Of a stretch of DNA of 64,000 nt, positions 57,201 to 64,000 are shown piece after piece. Origin of the DNA: Eutreptiella sp. 'Long Island Sound 2002' (Eukaryota > Euglenozoa > Euglenophyceae > Eutreptiales > Eutreptiaceae); contig OZ038384.1 in the NCBI GenBank assembly GCA_964036045.1, forward strand, positions 66,468,416-66,532,415, written 5' to 3'. The position numbers and the translations under genes are program-made. The notes below the pieces were generated by a model that was not told the origin of the DNA, made no database searches, and saw only the letters and a list, made by a program, of their open reading frames with translations. Position 1 is the stretch's first letter, and every line of letters begins with the position of its first letter.

Positions 57201-57258
57201 AACCGGAGACTCGAACACCCACGGAGGCAAGAGCAGCAACAACTGAGGCAAGATCCAT
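54223..57258 (-). CDS. gag: element B Gag
   Basis: A 1,011-residue Gag. The ATG at 57,258 is inside the 5' LTR, and the frame runs through the LTR end and the primer site. An N-terminal region has paired cysteines (WCCAN, CASPNC, about 93-118). A Ser/Thr-rich linker follows. A capsid-like domain starts near residue 513 (YNGNPRRWPQFQREFKLWV) and runs to about 680. A possible metal-binding CX2C...HX4H cluster lies near 797. The C-terminus is Gly/Asn- and RG-rich (about 850-965), suited to RNA binding. It is longer than typical Ty3 Gag. It ends GCC-TAG-GGG, and the frame stays open into the protease. Confidence 0.9.
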   Translation of the reverse strand: MDLASVVAALASVGVRVSGSTPNNNVQVDSSRACPTGLAGPEPSGTINDPGQHFHGSRGYLNVVPLVSQPQLAPQYGPVDSATSGDVTITLPWCCANEALRGMPCASPNCPRRAQISSCGGPDYHQDPSRNWPSSSWNLPAYADGNAPVELTDLAGTNTPYQCPHFETIDADIDDIEMGGPGEVPTYNRPASWAQWDNHLSSEVTRNLEALEALCLLATSKLIGQERIASDFLFEYFSLLQEEINTRMWWCSQEDESFAIFLQIWEASPFPKEKTKAPVAWPSAPHPSVSIRDDLAAAVEEGILEAARQASLEIRAEGAPQVDSWLRTTEISGPTACSGPSGHGMYCPADCSCRLQRDTELQLLKDQMQLIIQTLGIKDLFKTHMRSEGASSVEQTTEPSEEATEVFSIAPSVDSKTTDARISRTKLKERVTISRSQSRSAKARNEAQNAKRTASRTALPVVDSNAIAQMLLAQTLAGAGVANDAAKVSAITAGVGLDSLLNPTSLRLRQVAKQPKYNGNPRRWPQFQREFKLWVKTQKLQDDQFLMALLDCLEGAPANTWLRTWSDREDSSSPLTFDEVWEQLEVRGSRLPEDHYHQMLKNFPSFSRLILHEVQDKRQRFWNLVEESEHSGEKFSSAELKSLIFDKIPSETAATLRNKQSEEKVKTWWAEVDGFDASANRFTVREALQKCSPTSFTKVKFTENTWKIKFNEHEDRDLFVQVLNRGVSFHGHRLKARNWVFSFTPQELWEEVERLADAANQNFHEGLGGNKNTQQNTQNGAQKGNKKVNDTRNVQDHCSICLLLGSTNRAKTHSTGNHRWSAYDHKVIGENVSNSQNSDRNDKQVHGAKGGKGNPTPSGGNKNTGGPGGSQGKGNRTPSGSGGQPNGQTGPNGNAGGGNRNPGQTPQSGTNKGNAPGSQGKGKGNPSGTPFSGKGRGRGDGGGPSSGGRGRGRGKGNHRVDQVSGADQVSDADRDYVENALNPADDPFQDEWIDESGCVHNVNAAAGGQNA
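57082..57094 (-). promoter_or_regulatory. element B primer-binding site
   Basis: TGGTAGCAGAGGC on the minus strand, starting at the first base after the LTR. It fits an initiator tRNA-Met 3' end. It is also translated as part of Gag (about residues 55-59, HGSRG). Confidence 0.85.
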
Positions 57259-57626
57259 GTTGAGTGTTGTCCGGCAGAAAATCCCAGTCTATGAAGAAAA
57301 TTGATGCGAATTATTCTAAATACATCTGAGTGTCCAAAACTGTCTGAAAAGATTTAAATAATCCAATTATGTAAAAATGTTTGGCCGATCTGGCCCGCGA
57401 GCGCGCGTCAGCGGCAAATGGCGATTCCAGCTAAAATAGCGGAACGCGGCGGATTTACGGGAAATGGACCGCGGAATCAAATCCGGCATATCAGAAATAT
57501 ATAGGAAATATCCTGAGACTGAGCTGCGAGGCGACGATTCCGCCGAAGCAAAGAAAATGACCAAAATGTAGCCAATCTGGACAGATTGTCTGAAAATCTG
57601 AGCAGATGGGGCTAGCCGCACTTACA
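57095..57626 (-). repeat. element B 5' LTR
   Basis: On the minus strand it begins TGTAAGTGCGG and ends CACTTTCA. A TATATATT string (about 57,496-57,503) is a possible promoter element. The Gag start codon lies inside it, 368 bases from its 5' edge, so the last third of the LTR is protein-coding. Confidence 0.95.
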
Positions 57627-57631
57627 GCTAT
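57627..57631 (+). repeat. target duplication GCTAT, right
   Basis: Matches 46,844-46,848. A 5-bp duplication is the usual size for Ty3/gypsy integrases. Confidence 0.9.
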
Positions 57632-58704
57632 TCTCCGTACCTTTGGAGCTGTCAGGACGAAAAGAGTCTGGGCTGCGCTACGCATCCAAGACTAACTATT
57701 GTACTGAAAACTACCAATTGGCCCGTCACATTCTTGAAAATGGACTGGCGGCCCTTCAGGTAAACCTGGATGAGATCCAGGTGGAATTGTTTGCGAGCCA
57801 ACAACAGCACATCATGCAGTTGTACTGCTCGAAACAATTGAACAATGCTTTCCGTTTCTTCTGGAAAGCAATGGGCCTAGCGTATGCTAACCCTCTCTTC
57901 TCCCTGCTCGCGAAGGTTCTAACCAAAATCGCTTATGAGGGAGGAAGGGTTGTCATGTGCACCCCTGACTGGGGCTGCTCTGGTGAACATGCTTACTGGC
58001 GCCGTATGCTAGATCGAATGAACGTGGGAAGAGTGCAACTCCCCAACGGCCCCATCTATGTGCCCGAGGACTCAGACACAGCTATGCAGGCCCCTGAGTG
58101 GGCCAGTTTCCTGTCCATCGTTGATGGATCTCTCAATCCTGTACCCCTGTGTGACCTAGACCAGGTGCTACTGAAAGAGGTCATGGCCGAAAATCGTGGC
58201 CTGACCCTTTCTGATCTCAAAAATCGATCTCCTGAGCACCTATCTGCCACACTTACAGGGTGTGAGTCTCCCGATGGCTATCTGGAACCTGCAGCTGTAG
58301 ATGAGGATGCTGACGACCAACTGTCTGAGATCGCCAGCACTATCCCTCCTGTTGATCCCAGCTATGTTGACCTAAAACACAGTGCCTTCCTAGCCCAGCT
58401 GTTGCTGGAGGAGGTAGATCTAGAGTCGACCTCAGAACCCGCTCCCCATGTTGGGAAGCCAGTGCTACACATGCAGCCTATGCACACATGTGAACCCGTG
58501 TCCCGGAGTCCTGATGCTCTGGCGCGGCCTGCTTCTAAGAACATGCCACTGTCTGAGCATGACACTCAGGAACTCCGGCGGCTGTTGTACCTGAAGGCCA
58601 AAGGTATTGAGCGCCAAGAGCGGCTGCAATACCTCAGACAGACCTGGAAATCCTCCATCTGGTCTGAGGAGGACGACGATTCCTATACGCTGCCTGATCC
58701 TGAG
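57632..58704 (+). CDS. element A: Dam-like segment and linker
   Basis: Continues the protease frame once B is removed (codon split by the insertion). About 50 codons in, VELFAS, then a W...GLAYANPLFSLLAKVLTKI stretch, then RVVMCTPDW and a W-rich end follow the order of phage-type DNA N6-adenine methyltransferases (substrate strand, N-P-P-F/Y catalytic motif, hydrophobic strand ending in P.W). The motif here is NPLF (57,889-57,900), so catalysis is doubtful. Related domains are known in DIRS elements, usually after RT. Here it precedes RT. An acidic linker (about 58,160-58,704) follows, then insert C. Confidence 0.6.
58691..58704 (+). repeat. 14-bp direct repeat, left of insert C
   Basis: TGCCTGATCCTGAG, identical to 62,843-62,856. 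It looks like a target-site duplication. Confidence 0.85.
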
Positions 58705-59159
58705 GTAGGTAGGTAGGTGCACTCGGTCGTGGAGAGGCGCCCCATGGTTCCCCCTGGCGTCGCCCCTGTGACGAACAGGAAGAGGCTTCGCGCGTGAAGA
58801 GGGGAGGCGGCTTACTTCCCGCTAGACCTGACTGTTGGCCCCCAACAAAGCGGCCCCGGGCTACGCCGGGAGGGCTGATCGCCGCCAGCGTGACATGCTT
58901 GTCTCGCCGGGAGGGTGTGCCCCCGTGCTTGCGCACGTCCCCTCCTTTGGGCGGAACCCTAGGGGTTCACCGGACTTCCTGGCGTATCCCGTTCCCAAGG
59001 CGTGCATGCACGTTCTTGGTACTAGGGTTCCGAGGCGCTTGGGTGTCGCACGCTCCGCCTCGAGTCCCAAAGCAGCGCAGGCCTTAGGATGCAGCCTTAC
59101 CCCCGGTCTCCGGATCTCGTTTGGCCGGGTCACCTGCATGGCACGGGCTGCCTCAGTGC

Positions 59160-60450
59160 CCGGGCTGTGGGCACTGGGTTTCCTACTGTCGTGTGGCGTT
59201 TGTGTTTGGGTCCGGTTGGCGGTTGGGTGCGGGTTTTGTTTACCCCGCCAGTCCTGGCTGGGGTCTTGGGTGGGTGTATTTGGGCACGGTTTGTGGTGTT
59301 GTCCCTCTAGTGTCGGCTGTTTGTGGTGTTCGTGGTTGGGCTTCGGTGTTGGCCTGCTTTTGGGACGTGTGTGGTTTCGTGGGCGCCCCGCTTGCCCCCC
59401 GCCGTTTCCGGTTCCGGCGCGCGGTGTGGGCGTGTGTGCTGGGCCTGGGTCTCGCCTGTGCCCAGCCCTTCTTGGCTGGGTTGTCGGGGTGTGTTTTTTT
59501 TTTTTTCGCTTTGGTTTTTTCTTTTCTTTTTTTTTTTTTTTTTTGGCTTTGTGGTCCCTGTCCCTCCATCCCCTTTCTTTCGGGCTGGGCTGGTGGCTCT
59601 CTGTTTTTTTTTTTTCTATTTTCCGTGTCCCTTTTCCCCGTGGTCCGCTGTTACTGGCTTGGTGTTGCCGGTTTTGGGTGGGTGGTCCCCCTGTGCCTCT
59701 GTGGGGCTCCTTTTTTTTTTTTTTTCGTTGCCTTCTGGGGGGGGGCTTGGCCGCCTGTGGTAGTGTTGGCGGGCGGTTTGGCGGCTGTGGGCTGTTTTCG
59801 TGCCTTTTCCCCTTCCCCCCTCCTTTTTTTTTTTTTTGGGGGGGGGGGGGGCTTGCCTGTTCCTCCCTCTGCCTGCCCTCGGCTGGCGCACGCACTGGCC
59901 TGCATTCAGTGTTGTCTTCCGGGCTGCTGTCTTCAGTTGCGTTCTGTGTGGTCACGTTCCGGCCCCATGGGTCGGGTGGGCTTTGTACACGGTGGGCTCG
60001 GCGCCCTTTCTTGCTGGGTTAGGTCCTGGCTCTGCCGGCTGGGCGGCTGCTTGTGGTTTTGGGTTAGGGGGCTGGGGCTGTTCGTGTCCTTACCCCTCTG
60101 CGGTGCCGGCTGTAATCTTCTGGGTGGTCCGTCACCGTTGTCGCCGGGCGCGCTGTGGCCCCGTGTGTGGCTTGCGGTGCTGGTGTGTGGCGTGGTGGCT
60201 CGGCGCCTTCCTGGGTGTGCGGTGGCTGGCTTCGGTTAGTCCCTCAGGTTAGGGTCAGTTGTGTCGTGCTGTGCCGCTCTGTGCCGCGTCGCGTCGCGTC
60301 GTGCTGTGGTGCGTTGCTCTGTGGCGCGCTGTGGTGCGGTGTGCCGTGGTCTCGCGTGGTGCCGCGGTGGGTCAGTGGAGGTCAGCCTGGCCTGTGTGGG
60401 TCGGGTAGGTCTTCGGGAAGTTCTGCTGAATGATCACGGTGTCCTTGGGG
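59160..60450 (+). repeat. G/T-rich, A-poor tract inside insert C
   Basis: The plus strand almost lacks A and carries several T runs (59,496-59,508; 59,527-59,543; 59,605-59,615; 59,711-59,725; 59,825-59,838). The 360-395-codon open frames on both strands come from composition. Around 60,255-60,355 the GTGCC/GTGCT/GTCGC words resemble those at 10,085-10,185. Confidence 0.6.
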
Positions 60451-60671
60451 CGTGCACGCTGACTCTCACCCATGGACTCAATCTTCACCGGGCCCCGCTG
60501 ACAGGCAGGCGTACTCGGGGTGTAGGAAGACGTTCCTTCTCCAAGGCAGACAAACAGAAATCAGGAGTCGGACGGTGGAGGTGGCTTCCGAACGCTGTTT
60601 GAGTGGCGAAAGGCTTGCACTGCAGCTCGGCTGCGCTGGCAGGGACATGAGGGTCCGGGTCGGTGCCGCCG

Positions 60672-60827
60672 GGGGATGAGCTCATACTTCAGGGTCAGGG
60701 GGATGTCCATATCTCCGGTGCTGAACTGCAGGGGTCCGGGGCACCGGTAGTAATCTTGGCTCTTCCAGTCGTCACGGCGCTCGGAGATGGCCTTGAAGGG
60801 GGCACTGTCCAGCAGCACCAAGGCCTT
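60672..60827 (-). pseudogene. PPi-dependent phosphofructokinase, C-terminal piece (second part)
   Basis: The frame reads KALVLLDSAPFKAISERRDD, then YYRCPGPLQF and the end TLKYELI. This matches the C-terminal end of PFP (pyrophosphate-fructose 6-phosphate 1-phosphotransferase), where a conserved KALV-LDG-PFK segment precedes a CY-PGP-QF motif. It is one frame away from the preceding part because of one extra base near 60,830. Confidence 0.65.
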
Positions 60828-60849
60828 CGCGATCGATCACAGCCTTTCA

Positions 60850-61056
60850 CTTCCCCTTGCGGCGCTCGAAATTCATCATGGACGGGATCGGCGTGCCGCC
60901 GCAGTGCCATTCCTCCACTGGACGCAACAGGTTGGTGACGGACGCCCTCACGGACGTGAGGCCAGCTGAGATCAAGCCCCCGGCCGTCAATCCAAGTGCA
61001 TAGCAGTACTCTGCGTCAAACCGCGACGGTAACGCAGCCCGGCCCTTATAGCCCAT
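60850..61056 (-). pseudogene. PPi-dependent phosphofructokinase, C-terminal piece (first part)
   Basis: 69 codons starting MGYKGRAALPSRFDAEYCYA, with GLTSVRASVTNL, EEWHCGGTPIPSMMN and ERRKGK. These are hallmark C-terminal motifs of PFP, a glycolytic enzyme using pyrophosphate. A TGA (60,847-60,849) interrupts it exactly where the family continues, and a frameshift follows. No intron is visible, so a retrocopied fragment carried in insert C is likely. Homology starts abruptly at the GYKGR motif; upstream is unrelated low-complexity coding. Confidence 0.7.
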
Positions 61057-61570
61057 GGTGTGGTCGCGTGACGGTCCGTGGGGTTGCCCTCCCTGGGGGC
61101 CTGTGCCTTGGTCCCGTGTCCTCTGGGGGTCCGTAGCCGTGGGTGCCGCGGCCGTGGTTTCGTCCTCTTCCGGTGCCTGGTTGGGGTCGTCGCTTGGTGG
61201 TGAGGGCGTGGTGGTGCGCCGTGCGGCGGCGTTCCCTGCGGCTTCCTCTGTGGATGTGGCCCGTACTCCCCGTGTAGGTGTGCCCTCCGTTCTCCGTGTG
61301 GTTTCCGGTGGCCGGTGGGCGTGCGCTGGTGTGTCCCGTATGGCGTCCGATGTTTGCTTCGGTGGTGTGTGTTGGGGTGTTTGGTGGGGCTGGGGCGGCG
61401 CTGGTCTCCCCGTTGTGGTGTGCCCTTCCTGGGTGTGGGTCGTGGTGCCCGCCGTGGTGCTCTTGTCCTCCGCGTCTTGGTCCCCGTTCCCGCCCCGTCC
61501 TGGTTCTTGGGTGGTTTCCTGCCCCCATGTGGTGTCGCTGCCGGCGCCCTGTCCCTGCGTGTGGCTGCCC

Positions 61571-62842
61571 TCACTTGGGGCCCTTCCGTGCCCTCTTGTC
61601 TGTGTGCTCCTTGGTGCCCCTTGCCCTTCCCTTGCCCTTGTCCTGCCCCTTCCTGGTGTGGTGGTGGCGGGAGGGGCGGGGTGGGGAGGGGGCGCCGGTG
61701 GCCCAGGCTTGGGGGTGGGGGGCCTGGAGCCACTGGCGGAGGGCTTGGGGGGTGTAGGGGGGGCGGAGGCCCTGGACCGCATCGCGGAGGAGGGCCTCCC
61801 ATGCCGCTTGCGGCATGATGGCCTCCGGGGCGGCCTCGTTGGGGTTTGCGGGGGTGCGGGTGCGCACCTCCTCGAAGGTATGCACCATGTGCACCCTTTC
61901 GTGCCTTCCCGCTCCCCCGGCCCATTTCACCCAGCGGCGGAGCTCCTGCAGAGCGGGGGGAGACCACCAGGCGAGGTAGGCGGGGGCCCGGGGGGGGGAG
62001 GGGTCCGTGTCCGGGGTCCTGGAGCGGCGGGGGGAAGACGTGGACCTGCGGTGGTGGCGGGGGTGGCGGTGCCTGGGGGAGCGGGAGCGGCGGCGGCGGG
62101 GGCTGGGGGTGGAGGACGGGTACGGGCGGAGGGGGGAGCGGGAGGGGGAGGTGGACATGGGGCGGCGGTGGCGCGCTCGGTGGCGTCCGGGGGAGCGGGA
62201 GTGGTGGTGGCGGGGGCTGGGGGTGGTGGATGGGTACGGGTGGCGGGGGGAACGGGGAGCCCGGCGGGGCGTGTGGGGGGAGGGGGAGGTGGACGTGGGG
62301 CGGCGGGGGGAGCGGGAGTGGTGGTGGCGGGGGCTGGGTGGCCGGTGGGGGGAGGGGGAGGGGGACATGGGGCGGCGGTGGCGCTCGTGGTGGCGCCCGG
62401 GGGAGCGGGAGCGACGGGAGCGGGGTCCCTGGGGGTCGTGGTGGTATCTGGGGGAGTGGGAGCGGCGCGAGTGGGTGGTTGAGGCGCGGTGGGAGTGTGG
62501 GCGCCGTGGGCGAGTGTGTCGTGCGGGGGGGGAGCGGGAGCGCCGCCGTTTGCGGGACCGGCCCCCGTCGCTCGAGTCGGGCCAGTCCGGAAGCGTCGGC
62601 GGCCTCTGGGGGGCCTCGCGCGGTGCCGCTTGGGGGGGGAGGTCCCCCGTCGTCCTTGGGGCCCCTTCGGCCATCGGATGGTGGCCGGGGGGGTACGGGG
62701 CCCCGTGCGGTGCCGCCTGGGGGGGGAGGTCCCCCGTTGTCCATGGGGCCCCTTCGGCCATCGGATGGTGGCCGCGGGGGTACGGCTGGTACGGGGGTGG
62801 TGGCTGGTACGGGGGGGGTGGGTATGCGGGCGGGGCGCTCGG
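61571..62842 (-). CDS. Arg/Ser/Pro-rich open frame in insert C
   Basis: Open across the whole 5' part of insert C and beyond its edge. It contains a duplicated 28-residue unit (HHPMAEGAP..TTGDLPPQAAP; DNA repeats at about 62,623-62,705 and 62,709-62,790). A long RS/SP/RH-rich region (SRKRRRSRSPP, SRRSRSPGR) resembling RS domains of splicing factors follows, then a more ordered segment (WWSPPALQELRRWVKWAG) and a basic end. A second long Pro-rich frame (60,987-62,744) overlaps, so GC bias could explain both. Neither has a known catalytic domain. Confidence 0.35.
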   Translation of the reverse strand, partial: PSAPPAYPPPPYQPPPPYQPYPRGHHPMAEGAPWTTGDLPPQAAPHGAPYPPGHHPMAEGAPRTTGDLPPQAAPREAPQRPPTLPDWPDSSDGGRSRKRRRSRSPPARHTRPRRPHSHRASTTHSRRSHSPRYHHDPQGPRSRRSRSPGRHHERHRRPMSPSPSPHRPPSPRHHHSRSPRRPTSTSPSPHTPRRAPRSPRHPYPSTTPSPRHHHSRSPGRHRARHRRPMSTSPSRSPLRPYPSSTPSPRRRRSRSPRHRHPRHHRRSTSSPRRSRTPDTDPSPPRAPAYLAWWSPPALQELRRWVKWAGGAGRHERVHMVHTFEEVRTRTPANPNEAAPEAIMPQAAWEALLRDAVQGLRPPYTPQALRQWLQAPHPQAWATGAPSPPRPSRHHHTRKGQDKGKGRARGTKEHTDKRARKGPK

Positions 62843-62856
62843 TGCCTGATCCTGAG
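62843..62856 (+). repeat. 14-bp direct repeat, right of insert C
   Basis: TGCCTGATCCTGAG, identical to 58,691-58,704. Element A's coding resumes in frame at 62,857. Confidence 0.85.
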
Positions 62857-64000
62857 ATACCGCTAGTGTATTCTCTGCACTATGGGCAGCAATGTTCCCC
62901 TGAGTGGGACGATGGTTCTGTGCCTGCCGAAACTGCTGATCGGCAGAAAAAGAAAGAACATGGAAAGAGCAACCTCCATGATGAGGAGGATTTCCTGCAG
63001 AAACTCGAGAGTCGTAACCTTGACCCCCGACTGAAGAAACTGCTGATAACCTATGAGGAGGTGTTCGGCGCCTTGCCGCCTCCCCTCTCTTGTAAAAAAC
63101 TGGTCCAGATGGACCTGAAACTGAGACCTGAATTTGAAAAGACGCGAGTGAGGCGTCGTCCCTATCCCGCTCCACAGGAACAGGTTGAAGAAATTGAGCG
63201 CCAGATCCAGGAATGTATTGATGCTGGCCTCGTTGAAGAATATAAGAAGGGGGACTACCCCCATCACTGCAGTCCCTGTATCCTGGTTGCCAAACCAGGG
63301 TCGACTGCCCTACGACTGGTTGTTGACTACGGTGAGGTCAACAAGAAACCCCAGAACCACTCAGGGAGTATTTCTAACATGGAAAATACCCTGGAGCGTA
63401 TTGCCAAATGCAGGTACAAGACAAAAATGGACAAACGCTCTGGTTTCTGGCAGGTGGACCTAACCGCCGCAGCTGAGGAGCTGCTGGCTTTTATAACCCC
63501 TAAGGGCCGTGTCTTTAAGTGGAAGGTTATGCCTTTCGGGGTGGCTAATGCCCCAGCGCTTTTCCAAGAGCTAATGAACAAAATTTTGTACATACTGAGG
63601 CGCAGGCCTCTAGTACAGGAGTTGATTTCTTGGGGTGCAGAAATGGAGGCCCACATCGACGATGTGAGTTTGGGTACTAATACCCAAGAGGACCATGTCC
63701 TTCTCCTCCGTGAATCTTTCATTGTTTGTCAAGAAAACCATCTCCGAATCAAACTCGAAAAATGTGAGTTTATGAAAGAGGAGATGGAATATTTGGGTTT
63801 CGACGTGGGGTATGGTTGGTGGAAACCAGCTGCGTCTAAGATGCAGCCCCTACAGGACATGCAGATTCGCGATGACCCTAAGAAGGGTCTAAACGACGTG
63901 AGGAGTTTTGTGGGCACCTGTAATTTCTATCGGCATCACATCCACAATTTTACTTACTCCTCTGCCCCCCTCACTGACCTAATCAAGAAAACTACTCCCT
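62857..64000 (+). CDS. pol: element A: reverse transcriptase (runs off the window)
   Basis: 381 codons, open from the insert C junction to the last base. A polar linker is followed by the RT entry (LLITYEEVFGALP), R..PYPAP, then AGLVEEYKKGDYPHHCSPCI, VAKPG, LRLVVDYGEVNK, KMDKRSGFWQVDL with the motif A aspartate, KVMPFGVANAPALFQ, AHIDDVSLGT as the catalytic motif (I-D-D), EKCEF and FVGTCNFYRHHI. This order is that of Ty3/gypsy RT. No break was seen in this part, in contrast to A's gag and protease. RNase H and integrase would lie beyond the window. Confidence 0.85.
   Translation, partial: MPLVYSLHYGQQCSPEWDDGSVPAETADRQKKKEHGKSNLHDEEDFLQKLESRNLDPRLKKLLITYEEVFGALPPPLSCKKLVQMDLKLRPEFEKTRVRRRPYPAPQEQVEEIERQIQECIDAGLVEEYKKGDYPHHCSPCILVAKPGSTALRLVVDYGEVNKKPQNHSGSISNMENTLERIAKCRYKTKMDKRSGFWQVDLTAAAEELLAFITPKGRVFKWKVMPFGVANAPALFQELMNKILYILRRRPLVQELISWGAEMEAHIDDVSLGTNTQEDHVLLLRESFIVCQENHLRIKLEKCEFMKEEMEYLGFDVGYGWWKPAASKMQPLQDMQIRDDPKKGLNDVRSFVGTCNFYRHHIHNFTYSSAPLTDLIKKTTP

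Larger units (their letters stand above)
46849..57626 (-). mobile_element. element B: complete chromovirus-like LTR retrotransposon
   Basis: It is 10,778 bp with TG...CA ends, two 532-bp LTRs, a 5-bp target duplication, a primer site directly next to the 5' LTR and a purine tract next to the 3' LTR. Gag, protease and pol lie in that order on the minus strand. Only one LTR difference was seen (A at 47,340 against T at 57,586), so insertion was recent. All catalytic motifs I looked for are present. It sits inside the protease region of element A in opposite orientation. Confidence 0.95.
58705..62842 (-). mobile_element. insert C: 4.1-kb retro-inserted sequence in element A
   Basis: It is bounded by a 14-bp direct repeat, a length typical of target-primed (LINE-type) insertion. 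On the minus strand it starts with a GC-rich Arg/Ser/Pro frame, continues into a broken phosphofructokinase 3' piece, and ends in a long C/A-rich tail and CCTACCTACCTAC, possibly a microsatellite-type 3' end. No RT was found, so it was probably mobilised by another element. It begins GTAGGT on the plus strand, and the right repeat ends in AG, so it could also be read as a GT-AG intron. Confidence 0.65.

Noticed and set aside
58835-60239. Plus-strand open frames of 372-395 codons and a minus-strand frame of 364 codons
   Set aside because: They arise from extreme base skew and T runs in insert C. Three frames are open at once and no domain is visible.
61055-62849. Plus-strand Gly/Arg/Val-rich long open frames
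   Set aside because: Complement of the GC-rich Arg/Ser/Pro region, with low complexity and no recognised family. The minus strand also holds the PFP fragment.
1-64000. CRISPR arrays, rRNA genes, bacterial operons
   Set aside because: No regularly spaced direct repeats with unique spacers, no rRNA-like blocks and no tightly packed gene runs. The window is eukaryotic in character.

Overview
This window looks like nuclear DNA from a large, repeat-rich protist genome, most likely a dinoflagellate or a related alveolate. That assignment is inference. It rests on low gene density, on one multi-exon gene whose introns are all phase 0 and whose four acceptors are all AG followed by G (a known dinoflagellate habit), on dense layers of simple-sequence and inverted repeats, and on nested LTR retrotransposons with strongly diverged relatives. 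No dinoflagellate spliced-leader sequence, rRNA, convincing tRNA or CRISPR array was seen.

Layout. 1-13 kb: repeats and coding relics. A 3.4-kb foldback element (643-4047) has a perfect 26-bp terminal inverted repeat, arms carrying long GACA/GTCT arrays, and a recurring 22-bp palindrome. A decayed copy of an unrecognised protein lies at about 7.5-8.7 kb, with a second copy at 33.3-34.0 kb. A strand-asymmetric tract lies at 9.4-10.6 kb, and a possible reverse-transcriptase relic at 12.9-13.7 kb on the minus strand.

13.9-29.2 kb: the only host gene I can support, a multi-pass transporter of the drug/metabolite or nucleotide-sugar (SLC35/EamA-like) type. It is recognised from five exons, and one or two small exons may be missing from my model. 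Its 7.2-kb first intron holds four copies of a roughly 1.1-kb element with CTACACCCCTCTCCCC terminal inverted repeats. These copies contain an open frame built from a 162-bp (54-codon) tandem unit. Later introns hold other short dispersed repeats.

29-43.5 kb: no gene I can call with confidence. It contains coding-like relics, poly-C mini-elements, a degenerate GGGGTGGTTTTAT array and microsatellites.

43.6-64 kb: a retrotransposon nest. Element A (plus strand, Ty3/gypsy-like RT) starts with an LTR and a tRNA-iMet-type primer site and runs off the window end. It has a broken gag, a frameshifted protease, a segment resembling phage-type DNA N6-adenine methyltransferases, and an open RT frame. 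Element B (minus strand, 10,778 bp) has inserted into A's protease region. It has 532-bp LTRs with one mismatch seen, a perfect 5-bp target duplication, and complete Gag, protease and RT-RNaseH-integrase-chromodomain coding. Its three parts share one reading frame and are separated only by two TAG codons. Gag begins inside the LTR and is translated through the primer-binding site. A second insert, C (4.1 kb, 14-bp target duplication), splits A between the methyltransferase-like and RT segments. C carries a broken 3' piece of a pyrophosphate-dependent phosphofructokinase gene and an Arg/Ser/Pro-rich open frame. Removing B and C in silico makes A's frame continuous across both junctions.
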